Positions 1 through 9,491 of a stretch of DNA of 64,000 bases are shown piece by piece (the first letter of the stretch is position 1; each line of letters opens with the position of its first letter). Source of the stretch: Candidatus Nanosynbacter sp. HMT-352 (GTDB lineage: Bacteria; Patescibacteriota; Saccharimonadia; Saccharimonadales; Saccharimonadaceae); the NCBI RefSeq assembly GCF_021222645.1, contig NZ_CP089520.1, forward strand, positions 310,001 through 374,000, in the 5' to 3' direction. The notes beneath the pieces were generated by a model. That model did no database searches. It was not told the origin of the DNA and saw only the letters and a program-made list of their open reading frames with translations. The translations under genes and the position numbers were made by a program.

Positions 1-1203
1 GTTCACGCTCACGCCGCCAAAAACGAAGTCGAAGGTCTGGGTAATTTCGCTGGCGATCCGACGCAATATTTCAAGCCAACAAATCATCCAGAATGGGATT
101 CACGATTATTCGATTACGGCAAGCCAGAAGTTTTGCATTTTTTGGCAAGCAATTGCCGTTGGTGGCTGGACGAATATCACGTTGACGGATTTAGGTTTGA
201 TGGCGTAACTAGTATGCTTTACCACGATCACGGACTCGGGAAAAGTTTCACTAGTTATGACGATTATTTCCGCGACAACGTCGACAAAGACGCACTTGCT
301 TATTTACGGCTGGCAAATGAAGTAATTCACGCCATTCGCCCCGACGCCACGACCATTGCGGAAGAAATGAGCGGTTTTCCTGGACTGGGCGCATCGACAA
401 AGGACGGCGGGCTGGGATTTGATTATCGCTTGCAAATGGGCGCGCCAGATTTATGGATAAAAACTCTGAAAGAGAAAAACGATGAAGATTGGGACTTGGG
501 GCGATTAGCTTACACTTTGAGTTCGCACCGGCCAGAGGAAAAAGTCATTAATTATGCCGAAAGCCATGACCAAGCGCTTGTCGGCGATAAAACGCTGATT
601 TTCCGGCTGATTGATAAAAATATGTATTGGCATATGGATAAAATTGATCCAGATCTTAAGACCGAACGTGGAATAGCCCTGCATAAACTAATTCGTCTAA
701 TGACAGCTGGTCTGCACGGCGGCGGCTATTTGAATTTTATGGGCAATGAGTTCGGACATCCCGAATGGATTGATTTTCCGCGCGAGGGTAATAATTGGTC
801 GTTTAAGCACGCTCGTCGGCAATGGAATTTACGCGACAATGGCTTCTTAAAATATCAATGGCTGGGAGATTTTGACGCGGCGCTGATGAAGATTATTCGA
901 CAAATTGACAATTCCGACATTCAACACCTGACGGTTCGCCAATCCGATCACACGGTAAGTTTTATGCACGGCGACTTTTTATTTGTTATCAATTTTTCGC
1001 CCGACAAATCCCACTCAGATTACGAAGTACCCGCAGAAGCCGGCTCTTATAAGTTGGCGTTAAGTAGCGATGACAAGAACTTCGGCGGACAGGAGCGAAT
1101 AGACCATAATTCCCGATTTTTCACTTCCCCAGCTGATAACAATCACAACCTTAAAGTTTACTTGCCAGCCAGAACGGGCATTATTTTACAGAAGGTTGAT
1201 TAA
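1..1203 (+). CDS. glgB: 1,4-alpha-glucan branching enzyme, eukaryote-like GBE1 type (5' end outside window)
   Basis: Makes alpha-1,6 branches in glycogen by cutting and transferring alpha-1,4 chains (GH13). The frame is open from base 1, so only the C-terminal 400 residues are present. Visible are the nucleophile region DGFRFDGVTSMLYHDHG, the acid/base region TIAEEMSG, the transition-state motif YAESHDQALVGDK, and NFMGNEFGHPEWIDFPR, followed by a C-terminal beta-sandwich. These motifs resemble the animal/fungal/plant branching enzyme (GH13_8) more than the common bacterial GlgB (GH13_9). It ends shortly before an unrelated promoter at 1217. With the GH13 glucosidase at 42462 it points to alpha-glucan storage and turnover. 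The family call is confident; the symbol is used loosely. Confidence 0.9.
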   Translation, partial: VHAHAAKNEVEGLGNFAGDPTQYFKPTNHPEWDSRLFDYGKPEVLHFLASNCRWWLDEYHVDGFRFDGVTSMLYHDHGLGKSFTSYDDYFRDNVDKDALAYLRLANEVIHAIRPDATTIAEEMSGFPGLGASTKDGGLGFDYRLQMGAPDLWIKTLKEKNDEDWDLGRLAYTLSSHRPEEKVINYAESHDQALVGDKTLIFRLIDKNMYWHMDKIDPDLKTERGIALHKLIRLMTAGLHGGGYLNFMGNEFGHPEWIDFPREGNNWSFKHARRQWNLRDNGFLKYQWLGDFDAALMKIIRQIDNSDIQHLTVRQSDHTVSFMHGDFLFVINFSPDKSHSDYEVPAEAGSYKLALSSDDKNFGGQERIDHNSRFFTSPADNNHNLKVYLPARTGIILQKVD

Positions 1204-1216
1204 ACTCCTCCTAGTG

Positions 1217-1245
1217 TTGACTTTTTTACACAAGTGTGGCATAAA
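1217..1245 (+). promoter_or_regulatory. Promoter of the hairpin-leader family, copy A
   Basis: TTGACT at 1217-1222, a 17-bp spacer, and CATAAA at 1240-1245. The -35 and most of the spacer (1217-1238) are identical to the promoter at 27007-27028, although the downstream genes are unrelated. Such identity in an untranslated spacer suggests a shared regulator or recent duplication (inference). Confidence 0.75.
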
Positions 1246-1254
1246 TTAATACAG

Positions 1255-1306
1255 CTTTTATTGACAATCCCGTCAATAAAAGTAGTTCTTCATGAAGGAG
1301 TCAACG
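1255..1306 (+). promoter_or_regulatory. 5' hairpin leader, copy A (short form)
   Basis: Begins about ten bases after the -10. It is a perfect 11-bp stem, 1255-1265 paired with 1272-1282, with a 6-nt AATCCC loop, followed by the Shine-Dalgarno GAAGGAG at 1294-1300. The hairpin starts with AGCTTT, as in copy D at 11084 (minus) and copies C and E. It probably forms the very 5' end of the mRNA, where it could stabilise the transcript or bind a factor (inference). Confidence 0.65.
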
Positions 1307-1711
1307 ATGTTGAAGCTCAAGCTAGTTGCAGCAATCCTAGCGTTAGCCGGAATGGTAAGTCTCCTATTGGGAGACACCTACCTTTCCGTAGCAATCGCTG
1401 TAGTTTGTACGGCAGCGGCAAGCCCAGTGTCACTCCATCTCACACTGAGATGGATCATTAAAGACGCGTCAGGAGTTGAGCGGTGGTTTTATGTCGCACT
1501 GTGGAGTGTACTATCCATCGCCGCAGGAGTCTCCACACTCCAAGACGTCAATATTCTTAACGTCCCTCTTGGGGCTACTATTGACTATTCTCAATTAGGG
1601 AACGTGAGATACTGCGTCTCCTTCGTGGGTATCATTTCCGTTATTCTAACGGTCATCACGCCGTCATGTTCGTCCAAGCGTGATGATGATGACAGTGATG
1701 ATAAGGGCTGA
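1307..1711 (+). CDS. Small orphan membrane protein
   Basis: 134 residues, not recognised. The start at 1307 is chosen because GAAGGAG lies six bases upstream; an upstream in-frame ATG at 1292 overlaps that site. Hydrophobic segments lie at about residues 4-22, 27-45, 60-80 and 100-120, and the tail is very acidic (DDDDSDDKG), so this is a probable four-helix inner-membrane protein with a charged C-terminal tail. It stands alone between a dedicated promoter with hairpin leader and a terminator hairpin. It shares its promoter type with other orphan genes at 10257, 26663 and 27228. No function can be assigned. Confidence 0.75.
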   Translation: MLKLKLVAAILALAGMVSLLLGDTYLSVAIAVVCTAAASPVSLHLTLRWIIKDASGVERWFYVALWSVLSIAAGVSTLQDVNILNVPLGATIDYSQLGNVRYCVSFVGIISVILTVITPSCSSKRDDDDSDDKG

Positions 1712-1774
1712 GCCCGTCCAAGAAATAGTTCGCTTTGAGACTTTTAGTCTCGGCTGGAGCTCTCTTGGCGGGCT
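1711..1774 (+). terminator. Terminator-like hairpin after the 1307 gene
   Basis: AGCCCG-T-CCAAGA at 1711-1723 pairs with TCTTGG-CGGGCT at 1763-1774 (12 bp, one bulge). It encloses a second hairpin, GAGAC...GTCTC, and is followed by a weak T-rich run. The stem begins at the last base of the stop codon. Confidence 0.6.
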
Positions 1775-1810
1775 ATTTCTATTGGCATAAAATTTGTTAC
1801 ACTAGATATT

Positions 1811-3202
1811 GTGAAGAAAAAAGTACCAAAATTCATTGAGCAATCATTAGCCCGAGTCGCTAATCTTTACAGCTTTGAGCCGGAGCATCATCTGGAAAAG
1901 ATCGACGACAGTTTAACGCCAAATATGCGAGCTTTACGTTTGGCTATGAAAGTCGCCGAGCAACTACTGAGTATGGGCGTGGTTGCTCGCGATGTGGTGC
2001 GTATGTCGCGAGGAATCACCAATACTTATTGCCAAAAACCCGTTCATATTGACATTAGCTATACTCTGGTGACAATTTCTCAATACCGCGGAGTTGATCA
2101 CGAACCGCTAACTATGGCGCGTGTGATTGTTCCTAACGACCCTAATTATCAACTTATCCAAGCCCTACAAATACTAGCTCTTGATATTCGTCGCAACCAA
2201 TTACCCCTAGAAGAAGCAGAAGAGCGATTACAGAAAATCCTAAAAAAGCCCACAAAATACCCTCGCTTAGTCGTTTACGCGGCGGGCGGATTAGTGAGCG
2301 CGGGTTCTGTTATTTTATATGGCGGCAGTTTACTCATGGCATCAATCGCGTTTCTACTCGGATTCCTAGCTACTGGACTGCTAAGGTGGCTGGGACATAT
2401 TGGCGCACCATTATTTTATTCACAGGCTATCGTGGCTATTTTCGTAACACTGATAGCGGCGGGTACAGCTTGGTGCAGTAATTATTTAGGACTAAGTATC
2501 AATACGACACTATTAGTCATTAGCGGCATTGTCTTATTAGTCGCGGGACTAATGTTTGTCGGCGCATTCCAGGACGCAATCGATGAATATTATATGACCG
2601 CTAACGCCAGATTATTAAAAGTCGTAATGGCAACAGGTGGCGTAATTGCTGGCGTGATGGTTGGATTATACATTGCGACAAAATTTGGTATTACTTTCCC
2701 AGCAACACCAGATCGATTAACATTAGCCGACAACCACACACAATATTTGGGCGCTGGAATTATTGCAGCAGCGTTCGTTCTGAGGAATCATTCTCGATTT
2801 TTGGGAATGGTTATATCTGGATTAATTGCAATTTTTGGCTGGTGGATTTCAAGATTAGCTATGAGCTTTGGTTTTGATATTGTAACAGCGAGCGGCATCG
2901 CGGCGGCGGTAATTGGGCTGGTCGCAGTTATGACTTCCAGATTATGGAAATTCCCTTCCCTGGCGATCATCGCGGCGGGAATTGTACCGCTAGTCCCAGG
3001 CTTGTCACTTTACAACGGATTAATGGGCGTCGTTCTATATCCACCAAACAGCGCAAACTTCCTACCAGCCTTGGCTATCTTAGCGCGAGCAATCCTCATC
3101 GGCGTAGCGGTGGCAATTGGCGCGTCATTCGGTAACGTTGTAGGCCGCCCAATTCGCCGACAATTCATCAATTTATTCCGCCGAAACACGCAAGCGTTAT
3201 GA
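1811..3202 (+). CDS. Threonine/serine exporter family protein (ThrE-like)
   Basis: 463-residue membrane protein with the two-part ThrE architecture. A soluble N-terminal domain (about 1-145, with MRALRLAMKVAEQLLSMG and the conserved VDISYTLVTIS-like strand) is followed by about ten hydrophobic segments with many glycines. ThrE proteins export threonine and serine; the real substrate here is unknown. The GTG start sits seven bases after TACACT (1798-1803) with no Shine-Dalgarno, so the mRNA is probably leaderless. The next gene overlaps the stop by four bases (ATGA), so the two are translationally coupled. Confidence 0.8.
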   Translation: MKKKVPKFIEQSLARVANLYSFEPEHHLEKIDDSLTPNMRALRLAMKVAEQLLSMGVVARDVVRMSRGITNTYCQKPVHIDISYTLVTISQYRGVDHEPLTMARVIVPNDPNYQLIQALQILALDIRRNQLPLEEAEERLQKILKKPTKYPRLVVYAAGGLVSAGSVILYGGSLLMASIAFLLGFLATGLLRWLGHIGAPLFYSQAIVAIFVTLIAAGTAWCSNYLGLSINTTLLVISGIVLLVAGLMFVGAFQDAIDEYYMTANARLLKVVMATGGVIAGVMVGLYIATKFGITFPATPDRLTLADNHTQYLGAGIIAAAFVLRNHSRFLGMVISGLIAIFGWWISRLAMSFGFDIVTASGIAAAVIGLVAVMTSRLWKFPSLAIIAAGIVPLVPGLSLYNGLMGVVLYPPNSANFLPALAILARAILIGVAVAIGASFGNVVGRPIRRQFINLFRRNTQAL

Positions 3203-3675
3203 AAAATAGCCCAAAATTCATTGGATTGTCAGACTCGCGACTATTTCATATGCGAGGAGTGGCGTATAAATCTTACAATCTAGCTCGTGAAGTATTCAAA
3301 ATGAAAGAAGATGTGGCACGCAGCTTATTTGTGATGGGATTAACACATGACTTTGCATATGCTTTCGTTAAAAATCAGACAGATCATGAACATGAAGGCG
3401 GCAGGATATTGGAGATATCTGGATTCAATTGGGCTAATTCTGTATTTAATCACGGAGATCCTAACGTGGACAATTGGACGGACGAATTGCTGATATTAAA
3501 CTTGGCGGACATGACAACTAGCCCAGACGGCAATCCGATAACCATAGGTCAACGACTGGAAGATATTGAAAACAGATATGGCACAGATAGCATTCAGGCG
3601 ACAAAAGCGCGCAAATTAAACAAACGAATCAAAGAAGAGCTCGCTAAACGAAACCTAACAATCCCAAACTTATAA
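3199..3675 (+). CDS. HD-domain phosphohydrolase
   Basis: 158 residues. It carries an HD-superfamily metal-binding pattern: an early His (FHMRGVA), then THDFAYA (the HD pair), HEHEGG, and a late Asp in LNLADMTT. HD proteins hydrolyse phosphate esters such as nucleotides or signalling nucleotides; the substrate cannot be read from sequence. Overlaps the thrE-like gene by four bases, so it probably forms a two-gene operon with it, ending at the strong bidirectional terminator at 3699. Confidence 0.8.
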   Translation: MKNSPKFIGLSDSRLFHMRGVAYKSYNLAREVFKMKEDVARSLFVMGLTHDFAYAFVKNQTDHEHEGGRILEISGFNWANSVFNHGDPNVDNWTDELLILNLADMTTSPDGNPITIGQRLEDIENRYGTDSIQATKARKLNKRIKEELAKRNLTIPNL

Positions 3676-3698
3676 GCCTGAAATTTAGCCAAACAAAA

Positions 3699-3726
3699 AT
3701 CCCCGGATTCGCTCCGGGGATTTTTT
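3699..3726 (+). terminator. Bidirectional rho-independent terminator
   Basis: ATCCCCGGA at 3699-3707 pairs with TCCGGGGAT at 3713-3721 and is followed by a T run. An A run upstream lets it serve fusA on the minus strand as well. Confidence 0.9.
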
Positions 3727-3738
3727 ATGAGGTAGAGA

Positions 3739-5829
3739 TTATTTATTTCGCTTTTCGATAATCTCTTGCGCAACGTTTGGTGGAACTTCCTCGTATTGAG
3801 CCAATTCCATCGTTGAAGCGGCGCGACCCTGAGACATTGAGCGAATGTCTGATGTGTAGCCGAACATATTTGCTAATGGCACAAAGGCCTTAATCAGCTT
3901 AGCGCCACCCATCAAATCTTCCATCGCATCGATGCGTCCACGGCGTGAGTTAAGGTCGCCGATGATGTCGCCCATGAAATCTTCAGGTGTAGTAACTTCA
4001 ACCTTCATAACTGGCTCAAGCAAGATTGGGTTAGCCTGCTTAATACCTTCACGAGCAGCTATCGAACCTGCCAATGAGAAGGCCAATTCTGAGGAGTCGA
4101 CATCGTGGTATGAACCATCGTACAGTGTAGCCTTAACGTCAACAACTGGATAACCGGCAATAACACCGCCTTCCAATGTTTCACGAATACCCTTCATTAC
4201 AGCTGGGCGATATTCCTGAGGAACCACACCACCCTTAATTTCATCAACAAATTCAAAGCCCTTACCAGTCTCATTTGGCTCAAAGCGCACCCATACGTCA
4301 CCATATTGACCGCGACCACCAGACTGCTTGGCGTGCTTACCTTGAACTTCAGAACGACCTTTAATGCTTTCGCGGAAGGCAACCTGAGGTTCACCGATGT
4401 TGGCTTCAACCTTAAATTCACGCTTCATACGGTCAATAAGGATATCCAGGTGCAACTCACCCATTCCTGACATAATTGTCTGACCTGTTTCTTCGTCTGT
4501 GTGAATTCGGAAAGTTGGATCTTCCTCGGCCAAGCGCTGCAATGCCAACGCCATCTTTTCTTGGTCAGCCTTTGACTTTGGCTCAACAGCAATCGATACT
4601 GGTGGTTCTGGGAATTCAATTGACTCAAGAGCAATTGGATGAGCTACGTCTGCTAACGTGTTACCAGTCGCAGTAGACTTTAAGCCAACCACAGCAGCGA
4701 TGTCACCAGCTTCAACCTTGCTAATTTCTTCACGCTTGTCAGCAAACATACGAACGATTCGTCCAATTCGCTCTTTTTCACCAGTTGTCGTATTAAGAAC
4801 GTAGCTTCCTGAGGTCAAAACACCAGAATAGACACGAACGAAGATCAACTTACCAACAAATGGGTCGGCAGCAATCTTAAACGCCAAAGCAGACAAAGGC
4901 TCTTTATCTGATGGTTTGCGACTAACTTCATCACCAGTCTTTGGATTCTTACCCCAAATTTCATCAACGTCTAGTGGACTTGGCAAGAAGTCAACCATCA
5001 AGTCAAGCAGCTTCTCAACGATCACACCGCGACCGTCACCACCGGTAACTAGATAAAAGTCACCAGCCAAAACGCGCTTGCGCAGAGCCATTTTCAGCTC
5101 ATCAACAGTAATAGCGTCCTCGCCTTGATCCAAGAACTTCATCATCAATTCGTCGTCGGCTTCAACAGCATTTTCGACCAATAGAGAACGTGCATTCTTA
5201 GCTTTTTCAAGCATATCAGCTGGAATTTCGCCAACTTTAAGCTCGTGGTCTGTGTAGTCGTCGTAGGTGTAAGCCTTCATGTCAATCAAGTCGACAACAC
5301 CGTTGATGGTCTTCTCAAAACCGATTGGCAAGTGAACCGGGAAAGCCTGCTTGCTCAAACGGTTGTGAATTGACTCAAGAGATTTGTAAAAGTCGCCACC
5401 TGTCTGATTAATCTTGTTAACGAAACAAATACGTGGCACGCCATACTTATTGGCCTGACGCCAAACAGTTTCAGACTGAGCCTCAACACCCATCTTACCG
5501 TCAAAGACCGTAACTGCACCGTCAAGCACGCGCAAACTACGCTCAACCTCGGCGGTAAAGTCGATGTGTCCTGGGGTGTCGATGATGTTAATCTTATGAT
5601 CTTTCCAGAAACAAGTCACAGCAGCTGACGTAATAGTAATACCACGCTCTTTCTCCTGTGCCATCCAGTCGGTGGTAGCACCGTCACCTTCACCACGAAC
5701 CACACCGATCTTATGCGTCAAGCCAGTGCGGTACAAAATACCCTCAGTTGTCGTCGTTTTACCGGCGTCAATATGGGCAATAATACCAATATTTCTAAAA
5801 TTCTTTAGCGGAACATGCGTCTCTGCCAT
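3739..5829 (-). CDS. fusA: Elongation factor G
   Basis: GTPase that drives ribosomal translocation and, with RRF, ribosome recycling. 696 residues, full family length. G1 is [12 protein letters not shown] near residue 17, G3 is DTPGHIDF near 83, and G4 is NKIN near 138. The remaining EF-G domains follow, including GMGELHLDI and the domain IV/V region. AAGGA lies about seven bases before the ATG, and a TATAAT box lies about 80 bases upstream. Unlike the usual str operon it is not directly joined to rpsG; yajQ and a protease gene lie between. Confidence 0.97.
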   Translation of the reverse strand: MAETHVPLKNFRNIGIIAHIDAGKTTTTEGILYRTGLTHKIGVVRGEGDGATTDWMAQEKERGITITSAAVTCFWKDHKINIIDTPGHIDFTAEVERSLRVLDGAVTVFDGKMGVEAQSETVWRQANKYGVPRICFVNKINQTGGDFYKSLESIHNRLSKQAFPVHLPIGFEKTINGVVDLIDMKAYTYDDYTDHELKVGEIPADMLEKAKNARSLLVENAVEADDELMMKFLDQGEDAITVDELKMALRKRVLAGDFYLVTGGDGRGVIVEKLLDLMVDFLPSPLDVDEIWGKNPKTGDEVSRKPSDKEPLSALAFKIAADPFVGKLIFVRVYSGVLTSGSYVLNTTTGEKERIGRIVRMFADKREEISKVEAGDIAAVVGLKSTATGNTLADVAHPIALESIEFPEPPVSIAVEPKSKADQEKMALALQRLAEEDPTFRIHTDEETGQTIMSGMGELHLDILIDRMKREFKVEANIGEPQVAFRESIKGRSEVQGKHAKQSGGRGQYGDVWVRFEPNETGKGFEFVDEIKGGVVPQEYRPAVMKGIRETLEGGVIAGYPVVDVKATLYDGSYHDVDSSELAFSLAGSIAAREGIKQANPILLEPVMKVEVTTPEDFMGDIIGDLNSRRGRIDAMEDLMGGAKLIKAFVPLANMFGYTSDIRSMSQGRAASTMELAQYEEVPPNVAQEIIEKRNK

Positions 5830-5933
5830 AAATTTTCCTTTATATTACGTTAATTTGCCGAGATTTTTGGTCAATTTTTTGGCACCAAAAAACTACTCTT
5901 GCGTTTTATTATATCAGTTATCTATGTTTTTGA

Positions 5934-8423
5934 CTAGCTCTGAGCTGGAGGATTTTTAGACTCGTTATCGCTCTGAGCTGGTGCCGCAGGCGGATAGTTG
6001 GCTGGAGGCTGCTCTATAGGCAGCTGCGCGTATGTTGGCGGATATTGACCAGGTTGATGTTGATAGTAATTTTGTTGCGGATATTGTTGTTGCGGCGGAA
6101 TTGGTTGTTGATGTGGCTGCTGTGGATATTGAGGCTGCTGCGGGAATTGTCCAGTGACAGGATATGGATAAGCATTCATCTTTCGACGGTTTCTGAGAGA
6201 AACTGCAATCGCAATAATCGATACTGTTACGAATAGTACTCCCGTCGAAAGAATCGCTACGACCACAATTACGACAATAGTGTCATCTTTTGATTCACTT
6301 ACCGAAGGCTTATCTCCAGGACTCTCACTTTCGGTGGTTTCATCAGGAGTATTAGATGCTACTTCGATCATTTTTGCAACCAAATAGTTGCCTGGATATT
6401 TACTATCCAATTGCTCAAACTTTGCCTTTGCTTGAGAATATTTCCCTTGCGAGAAATCATTCAAGCCATCTTTCCAAAGTTTAGTTAGCTCACCGCTTGC
6501 CGACAATGTGACATTATTTTTCTTCGCCATAGTTTTCAGATCAGCGATATCACGGAATATCCCCCTTCCGAAGCAGGAATTATTACTCTTACCGCTATTA
6601 GCACAAGCCGATCCTCCATAAGTATTTAATCCCACCTGCTTACCATTGTTGTCGAATGCTGGACCACCGCTATTACCCGCCGCGATTTGCGTACTCATAG
6701 AGAATAATTTATGACCGCCTGCATCGCTAGTCGAGCCAGAAACATCACCCTGCGTAACAGTCGGCACAGTCTTACTCTTCTTAGTGTTCGTACCACCATC
6801 AACAATTGCTGGATAGCCAATCGCTGTTATTCTATCGCCCTTAGATATCTTTGAGCTGTCACCCAGATCCACAGCTGGAAAACGTCCTTCGACTTTCAAA
6901 ATTGCCACATCACTCTTATCACTCTTCAAATCCAGTCCACGCCCCCTCAAATCAACTTCCGCGTCAATTTTCTTAGCTGGAATATTGGTCTTTGTCTTTT
7001 TCCACTTCATATCACCCGACCCGTCGTCATCGCGAGCAATAGGCTCACTTGAAGTCTGGATGACATAGTCATATCGATCATTCTGCGAACGTATACTACT
7101 ATCAGGAACTTGATCGATAAATCCCATAATAGCCGCTTGTGCGCCCTGATCTCCGTTTCGAGCCTTATTTACCAAGTCACGAAGCGTATCTCGAGTTACA
7201 TAGCCCGCATCCATCACAAATCGCAAATATCTATTCCAATGATCCTCTGTCCTAACTCCCCTGATCATACTCTGATTGGAAACCTCAGTAACATGTCCGT
7301 TTGTGGCAATATATCCATCATCAGAAACTATTGAACCACTACCAATTCCGCCCGTACATAGGCCGTTTAGCTGCATACTAGCACCGTTCTGTGCTGTATA
7401 GATCATATCTGCACAACGAAATGTTCCTACTCGAACTGTAGCGATTTGATTCCTCGCCACCACCTTAATGACAGAATCTTCATCCAGCTCATCAAGAGTA
7501 TTTGTAGTATCTTTATCTTCCGAAAAATTCTCTGCTTTAGTATCAGACTTAGTTTCGGATTTAGCTATAGTAGCAGAAGCCGTACTTGTGCTGAAATTGT
7601 CCTGACTAGTCGCGATAAAATAGCTATTATCTGGCTTCTGGAAAGTAACTCTAGAAACCAAACTTTCCATCTGATCGATGTATGGCTGCATGTACGAATT
7701 TTTACTCAATGCAAATACAGATATCCAATAAGGTCTATTGTTCTGAACGGTCAGATAGCTAATTTTTTCGCCAGTTTTTCGCCAACTGCCGTCAATAGTA
7801 CTTCCATAATCAACAACCAACTTTTTAAACTTCAGACCAGAAATTTCTACATCGCTAGTGTGATATTTAGCATTTGGGTCATTTTTCTTTAGTTTATTAA
7901 TATCACCCTGAAGCATTAAATCCAAATCTGAATACTTCTTTGTATCTTTATATTCTTCAGGCATTGTCGAGCGATCAAAATAATTACTCTTACGAGAAGT
8001 GACGATAGAGAACTCTGGCATAATCTTCGTAAACGAAAACTTCTCATCATCCTTTGATTTTTCCGAACTCTTCTTAAAATTCAATTTTAGAATCGCATAA
8101 GCGCGGCTCTCTTTCAGCTCGTCGTCAGCATACGTAGTGGCACTATACTGCTTTTCATTAGAATCTTTATTTAAGACGTGACCTTCGCCAGTAAAAATAC
8201 TCTTGTCGTATCGAATCGAATAGCCATATTTGGAAACGACCTTCTGTGAATTCTTAGCATCCTCTTCTGCAAAGATCTTCTGGATCTTCTTTTTTGCGGT
8301 TTTACTAACTCCGGAAGAGCGGTTATTATTAACAACAATTAGACCAACTATAACGGAGATCAAGAAAACCGCACCCAAAACGATGGCTGCAATTTTTAAT
8401 TTCTTCATTGACTTCTGATTCAT
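5934..8423 (-). CDS. Membrane-anchored trypsin-like serine protease with P/Q-rich tail
   Basis: 829 residues. A transmembrane anchor lies at about 10-32, then a long extracytoplasmic stretch, then a chymotrypsin/HtrA-like domain with His377 (TNGHVTEV), Asp505 (KSDVAILKV) and Ser585 (GNSGGPAF). A TPR-like helical piece lies at about 640-690, a second transmembrane helix at about 716-742, and the tail contains repeated QYPQQP-type units. The His-to-Asp distance is about 128 residues, far longer than in DegP-type enzymes, so there is a large insertion. No PDZ domain is seen. A plausible role is surface protein quality control or host-contact proteolysis (inference). A GGAG site precedes the ATG. 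Confidence 0.85.
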   Translation of the reverse strand: MNQKSMKKLKIAAIVLGAVFLISVIVGLIVVNNNRSSGVSKTAKKKIQKIFAEEDAKNSQKVVSKYGYSIRYDKSIFTGEGHVLNKDSNEKQYSATTYADDELKESRAYAILKLNFKKSSEKSKDDEKFSFTKIMPEFSIVTSRKSNYFDRSTMPEEYKDTKKYSDLDLMLQGDINKLKKNDPNAKYHTSDVEISGLKFKKLVVDYGSTIDGSWRKTGEKISYLTVQNNRPYWISVFALSKNSYMQPYIDQMESLVSRVTFQKPDNSYFIATSQDNFSTSTASATIAKSETKSDTKAENFSEDKDTTNTLDELDEDSVIKVVARNQIATVRVGTFRCADMIYTAQNGASMQLNGLCTGGIGSGSIVSDDGYIATNGHVTEVSNQSMIRGVRTEDHWNRYLRFVMDAGYVTRDTLRDLVNKARNGDQGAQAAIMGFIDQVPDSSIRSQNDRYDYVIQTSSEPIARDDDGSGDMKWKKTKTNIPAKKIDAEVDLRGRGLDLKSDKSDVAILKVEGRFPAVDLGDSSKISKGDRITAIGYPAIVDGGTNTKKSKTVPTVTQGDVSGSTSDAGGHKLFSMSTQIAAGNSGGPAFDNNGKQVGLNTYGGSACANSGKSNNSCFGRGIFRDIADLKTMAKKNNVTLSASGELTKLWKDGLNDFSQGKYSQAKAKFEQLDSKYPGNYLVAKMIEVASNTPDETTESESPGDKPSVSESKDDTIVVIVVVAILSTGVLFVTVSIIAIAVSLRNRRKMNAYPYPVTGQFPQQPQYPQQPHQQPIPPQQQYPQQNYYQHQPGQYPPTYAQLPIEQPPANYPPAAPAQSDNESKNPPAQS

Positions 8424-8435
8424 ACTACTCCAATC

Positions 8436-8930
8436 CTAACGATAATTTACAAATTGCAAAGGTGTGTCATAATCACTTTCCCGCAATAAACTAATAACTT
8501 TTTGCAGCTCATCTTTCGATGTAGAGGTAACACGAACGAGGTCACCCTGAATTTGCGGCTTAGCTTTCGGTGCATTAGCACGAATATCAGCAGCAATCTG
8601 CTTCGCTGTCGACTGATCGAGGCCTTGCTTGAACGGAATTTCCCAAGTCGTCTTTAAGTTCGAAGCAACTTTCTCTTTTGATAAATCCAGGACTTTACTT
8701 GATTGACCACGTCCCGCCAATCTCTTGCGCACGATATCCAGAACAGCATCAACTTGCCAATCATTATCTCCGGTAATTTTCAGACCTTTTTTATCATCCA
8801 ACCAATCAATTCCAGCGCTTGTCCCCTTAAAATCATAACGCCCTTGGATTTCTTTTTCAGCCTGCATGAAAACATTATTCATTTCAGCCTTGTCAATTTC
8901 TGACACAATATCAAACGAAAAACTCGCCAT
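8436..8930 (-). CDS. yajQ: YajQ family nucleotide-binding protein
   Basis: 164 residues, the full length of the UPF0234/YajQ family. It opens with ASFSFDIVSEID and contains GRYDFKGTSAGIDW and the closing LQFVNYR, all typical. Members bind nucleotides; some homologues bind cyclic di-GMP and act in regulation. It has its own likely promoter (TATAAT about 20 bases upstream of the ATG, just behind the rpsG terminator) and a GGAGG ribosome site. It is followed within 13 bases by the protease gene and may be cotranscribed with it. Confidence 0.93.
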   Translation of the reverse strand: MASFSFDIVSEIDKAEMNNVFMQAEKEIQGRYDFKGTSAGIDWLDDKKGLKITGDNDWQVDAVLDIVRKRLAGRGQSSKVLDLSKEKVASNLKTTWEIPFKQGLDQSTAKQIAADIRANAPKAKPQIQGDLVRVTSTSKDELQKVISLLRESDYDTPLQFVNYR

Positions 8931-8956
8931 CTTCCCTCCTAGTTTTATCTATTATA

Positions 8957-8986
8957 ACAAAAAATCGCCCAATTTAGAGCGATTTT
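8957..8986 (-). terminator. Terminator of rpsL-rpsG
   Basis: AAAATCGC at 8961-8968 and GCGATTTT at 8979-8986 form the stem; on the minus strand it is followed by a T run. The yajQ -10 box begins right behind it. Confidence 0.8.
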
Positions 8987-9009
8987 CTGATTTTACTTTC
9001 AGGCAATGA

Positions 9010-9489
9010 TTAGCCGCGAGCAAAGTGCGCAAAAGCGCGGTTAGCTTCAGCCATCTTATGCGTGTCTTCCTTCTTCTTGAAGGCAGCACCAGCTTCGTTG
9101 TAAGCGTCAACGATTTCCAGTGCCAATCGCTGTGAATATGGCATTCCACTGCGAGCGCGAGCTGCTTGAACTAACCAACTGAACGCATAGTGCAATTGTC
9201 GATGTCCCTGAACTGGGAATGGAATCTGATAGTTAGCACCACCAACGCGGCGAGATTTAACCTCGAAGCTTGGGCTAACGTTCTTCAATGCTTTTTCAAA
9301 CACTGCCAATGGATCTTCAGAATCCAATTTCTTAGCAGCAGTTTCCAGGGCTGTGTAGACAGCGCGTTCAGCCGCCAACTTTTTACCGTCTAGCATTGAC
9401 TTGTTGATCAAACGCTGAACCAGCACGCTTTGGTATCGGCGATCAGGCTTAAGTTCACGCTGCAACTTCTTGGTAACTTTACGAGGCAT
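9010..9489 (-). CDS. rpsG: 30S ribosomal protein S7
   Basis: 159 residues. S7 binds the 3' major domain of 16S rRNA and starts assembly of the small-subunit head. Typical segments are MPRKVTKKLQRELKPD at the N terminus, LVQRLINKSMLDGKK, and the C-terminal THKMAEANRAFAHFARG. It lies two bases downstream of rpsL, as in the classical str operon, and ends at the terminator at 8957-8986. Confidence 0.97.
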   Translation of the reverse strand: MPRKVTKKLQRELKPDRRYQSVLVQRLINKSMLDGKKLAAERAVYTALETAAKKLDSEDPLAVFEKALKNVSPSFEVKSRRVGGANYQIPFPVQGHRQLHYAFSWLVQAARARSGMPYSQRLALEIVDAYNEAGAAFKKKEDTHKMAEANRAFAHFARG

Positions 9490-9491
9490 GA

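Noticed and set aside
1234..1461. Open frame overlapping leader A and the 1307 gene
   Set aside because: It covers the hairpin leader and runs out of frame through the better supported gene; no ribosome site.
7446..7892. 148-codon plus-strand frame inside the protease gene
   Set aside because: Antisense to a gene with a complete catalytic triad; composition is not protein-like.
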